A stretch of 9,206 nt of DNA, taken from positions 1 to 9,206 of the forward strand of contig CALQBT020000074.1 in assembly GCA_943328885.2 (NCBI GenBank), written 5' to 3'. A program made the position numbers and the translations under genes. Of the stretch, positions 7,224 to 9,206 are shown piece after piece. The stretch's first letter is position 1. Every line of letters starts with the position of its first letter. The notes below the pieces were generated by a model that did no database searches, was not told the origin of the DNA, and saw only the letters and a program-made list of their open reading frames with translations. The stretch is from Bordetella parapertussis. GTDB lineage: Bacteria; Pseudomonadota; Gammaproteobacteria; Burkholderiales; Burkholderiaceae_C.

Positions 7224-8293
7224 CGTGTCATCCTTGTCCAGAAGTCGTCTGCACCGATCGCGAGCATCGTCGCGCCCAACTCGGCGGCCCACTGCGCCTC
7301 GTTGCCATACTCTTCACGCCAAGCCCACAGTCGGCGGCTCCACAGGTGCAGCGGGTACTCCTGAGTGAAGCCGATCGCACCGTGAACCTGGTGCGCAAGC
7401 GATGTCATCACCTGTGCGGCCTGGCCGATTCGAACCTTCAGCGCGGCGATCTCGGAACCATCCTCGGGCCGGGGCGTCAAGCGCTCGGGCGGGCCCATTT
7501 CCTGCGCAGCGAGGGCGGTTTCGAACATCGCACCCGCCGCCGCAAATTCACCCGCCATCGCCGCGATGTGCGACTGCACAACCTGAAACTGCGACAGCGA
7601 TCGGCCGAATTGCTGTCGATCTCCCGCGTATTGAATCGTCATGTCGAGCAGGCGCGAGGCCGCACCCAGCATCGCCGCCGACCGCAGCAGTGCGCCACGG
7701 CGAAGCACCGCGCGCGGGCCATGCGGGACGCCGACTTCGATCACCTGTTCGAAGGGCGCACTGAGCGCATCGCAGCGGTCGGCGGGCTCGCCCGCGAGAT
7801 TGCTCTGATGCGACAGCGCGAGCGTACGGGTGGCCACCACGCCGACGAAATGGCCTCCATTCCGGTCGAACGCGACCAGCAGACGCTCGGCGAGACGCCC
7901 CCAGGGGATTTGAAGCCCAGCCAGCTTCACCGCGGTGGCGGGGCCCTGCGGCGGCGCCTCGATGAGGTCTGGCGAGACGCATGACAGCGCGAGGATTTCA
8001 GACGGTTCGCTCGCGATACCGGCCGCCCGCGCCAGCCAGCGCGCCATGGCCTCGCTGTCGGCATAGGGCACCAGCGCGCCGCACTGCCCGATCGCCTGCA
8101 CGATGGCGCTCATTTCGCGCAGCGTGAGTTGCTCGCTCGCCTCACCGACCAGACCCAGTGCGCTCAACTGACGCCAGGCCACCCGATCGATACCATCCGC
8201 CTGCGCCTGAATGGTCGCGCCCAGAGACAACACGTCGCCGAGAGCCCTCGTGACCGAGTCGACCAAGATAGTCGACGAGTCGTCGGTATTCAT
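7220..8293 (-). CDS. Acyl-CoA dehydrogenase family protein, probable non-catalytic partner subunit
   Basis: Acyl-CoA dehydrogenase fold protein of 357 residues, slightly short for the family (about 380-400). The C-terminal helical domain is clear: YAGDRQQFGRSLSQFQVVQS (222-241) and QVHGAIGFTQEYPLHLWSRR (302-321). The middle domain is degenerate: the usual TEPxxGSD flavin/substrate loop is replaced around 101-112 (LALSCVSPDLIE). Hand alignment places G200 at the helix position holding catalytic Glu254 in isovaleryl-CoA dehydrogenase, and Y329 at the position of Glu376 in medium-chain dehydrogenase. The neighbouring E328 could substitute if the alignment is off by one. This pattern is known from heteromeric bacterial enzymes such as mycobacterial FadE28-FadE29, in which one subunit lacks the base. 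The gene overlaps the upstream dehydrogenase and the downstream Bug receptor, each as ATGA, consistent with a partner made in step. Fold certain; non-catalytic role inferred. Confidence 0.8.
   Translation of the reverse strand: MNTDDSSTILVDSVTRALGDVLSLGATIQAQADGIDRVAWRQLSALGLVGEASEQLTLREMSAIVQAIGQCGALVPYADSEAMARWLARAAGIASEPSEILALSCVSPDLIEAPPQGPATAVKLAGLQIPWGRLAERLLVAFDRNGGHFVGVVATRTLALSHQSNLAGEPADRCDALSAPFEQVIEVGVPHGPRAVLRRGALLRSAAMLGAASRLLDMTIQYAGDRQQFGRSLSQFQVVQSHIAAMAGEFAAAGAMFETALAAQEMGPPERLTPRPEDGSEIAALKVRIGQAAQVMTSLAHQVHGAIGFTQEYPLHLWSRRLWAWREEYGNEAQWAAELGATMLAIGADDFWTRMTR
7231..7235 (-). promoter_or_regulatory. Ribosome binding site fixing the Bug receptor start
   Basis: AAGGA on the minus strand, seven bases before the ATG at 7223 and inside the last codons of the preceding dehydrogenase gene. 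It supports the start that gives a clean signal peptide. Confidence 0.7.
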
Positions 8294-9206
8294 CTCAAGC
8301 CCAGTCCGCGGGCCACGATGCCACGCAGAATTTCATTGGCGCCCCCGCGCAGCGTGTAGGCAGGCGAGTGAAGAACCGACTGCGCGACGTAATTCGTGAA
8401 CCGGTCGTCGCTGTCGAGCGACGGGATGACCGGGAACAAAGACCGGGCGGCCTGGGCGACATCACCCTCGAAGCGCGTGCCCAGATCCTTGACCATGGCC
8501 GCCTCGGTATTGGGCGATTCGCCTTTTTGCATCAGCGCCGCGACCCCCATCGCCATCGAGCGCAATGCCCACAGGCGACTCAACAGTTCGCCGATCACGA
8601 TACGGCTGCGCTCATCCGCAGGATCTTGGGCGGCGCGCCGGATCATTTCGGCAAGCAAGGGATGCGTGCTCATGAAACGCTCCGGACCGCTGCGCTCGAA
8701 AGCCAGATCGCCGGTGATGACGCGCCAGCCCTCGCCGGGCTCGCCAAGCACCCGGCCATCCGGGACGAACACCTCGTCGAAGACGATCTCGTTGAAATGG
8801 TGTTCACCGGTCAGCAGCCGTATCGGCCGGATGCTCACGCCAGCGGCGGGCTGGGTGACGATGAGCATCGACAGGCCACGATGTTTGGCCCCTTCAGACG
8901 GCGAGGTCCGGCACAGCACGATCAAGTGATCGGCTTGATGCCCCTGGCTGGTCCAAAGCTTCGTGCCGCTGATCCGCCAGCCGCCCTCGACGCGGCGTGC
9001 CTGCGTGCGCACCGAAGCCAGATCAGAGCCGACGTCGGGCTCGCTGTAGCAGGCGCCGAACACGCTGTCGCCTCGGGCAATCGGCGCCAGCAGGCTTTGC
9101 TTCATCTCCTGGCTGCCGTACTTGAGAATGCTCGGGCCGACCTGTCGTTCGGCGACCCAATGGCCTGCCACCGGCGCCCCGGCTGCGAGCAGCTCTTCAA
9201 TCACGA
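8290..9206 (-). CDS. Acyl-CoA dehydrogenase, probable catalytic subunit (5' end outside window)
   Basis: FAD-dependent acyl-CoA dehydrogenase, expected to introduce an alpha,beta double bond into an acyl-CoA and pass electrons to electron-transfer flavoprotein. About 304 C-terminal residues are present; roughly 80-100 N-terminal residues lie beyond the right edge. The GTG at 9204 is an internal valine, not a convincing start. Numbered from that residue, the flavin/substrate loop is YSEPDVGSD (53-61), followed by GGWRISGTKLWTSQGHQADH (74-93), with a C-terminal TLRGGANEILRGIVARGLGL (284-303). The Glu376 position of medium-chain enzymes is glycine here. However, LAFERSGPERF (167-177) offers E170 at the helix position used by isovaleryl-CoA dehydrogenase (Glu254) and by the heteromeric FadE29 type. 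The gene overlaps the next dehydrogenase as ATGA. Family certain; catalytic glutamate by hand alignment; acyl substrate unknown. Confidence 0.9.
   Translation of the reverse strand, partial: VIEELLAAGAPVAGHWVAERQVGPSILKYGSQEMKQSLLAPIARGDSVFGACYSEPDVGSDLASVRTQARRVEGGWRISGTKLWTSQGHQADHLIVLCRTSPSEGAKHRGLSMLIVTQPAAGVSIRPIRLLTGEHHFNEIVFDEVFVPDGRVLGEPGEGWRVITGDLAFERSGPERFMSTHPLLAEMIRRAAQDPADERSRIVIGELLSRLWALRSMAMGVAALMQKGESPNTEAAMVKDLGTRFEGDVAQAARSLFPVIPSLDSDDRFTNYVAQSVLHSPAYTLRGGANEILRGIVARGLGLR

Noticed and set aside
7100..7984. A 294-codon open frame on the plus strand opposite the second dehydrogenase and the start of the Bug receptor gene
   Set aside because: Low-complexity Arg/Gly/His-rich translation with no motif; the opposite strand carries clear dehydrogenase motifs.
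8290..9204. The GTG at 9204 as a true start of the upstream acyl-CoA dehydrogenase
   Set aside because: The protein from this point lacks the family's N-terminal helical domain, and the first residues already read as internal family sequence (EELLAAGAPVAGHW). The gene continues beyond the window.

Overview
The window is GC-rich (roughly 60-65% by eye) and densely coding, with genes joined by 4-base start/stop overlaps. A tripartite-tricarboxylate (Bug/TctC) receptor, a DctP-type TRAP transporter, paired acyl-CoA dehydrogenases and a LysR regulator together suggest a Burkholderiales-type betaproteobacterium. That placement is inferred from gene content; no marker gene is present.

Layout. (1) 1-2170, minus strand: the N-terminal 723 residues of a molybdopterin / [4Fe-4S] oxidoreductase, most like the SoeA catalytic subunit of cytoplasmic sulfite dehydrogenase; the gene runs off the left edge. 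(2) 2171-2281: a 111-base divergent promoter region. (3) 2282-3220, plus strand: a LysR-type regulator with a CysL-like effector domain. (4) 3221-3321: a short convergent spacer. (5) 3322-9206, minus strand: one apparent operon, read from the right as acyl-CoA dehydrogenase (5' end outside the window), a second degenerate acyl-CoA dehydrogenase, an orphan Bug/TctC receptor, then TRAP receptor DctP, small membrane subunit DctQ and large membrane subunit DctM.

How the genes may work together. The right-hand operon looks like import plus CoA-dependent oxidation of a carboxylic acid: the TRAP system imports the acid, and the two dehydrogenase-family proteins probably form one heteromeric enzyme acting on its CoA thioester. 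In my hand alignment one of them lacks both known positions of the catalytic glutamate. The left side is a molybdoenzyme divergent from a regulator that probably controls it. If the molybdoenzyme is a sulfite dehydrogenase, the whole window could serve degradation of a sulfur-containing organic acid that releases sulfite. This is a hypothesis: the two halves are separate transcription units and the substrate cannot be read from the sequence.

Most of the window is recognisable catabolic gene content. No RNA gene, CRISPR array, insertion sequence or phage gene was seen.
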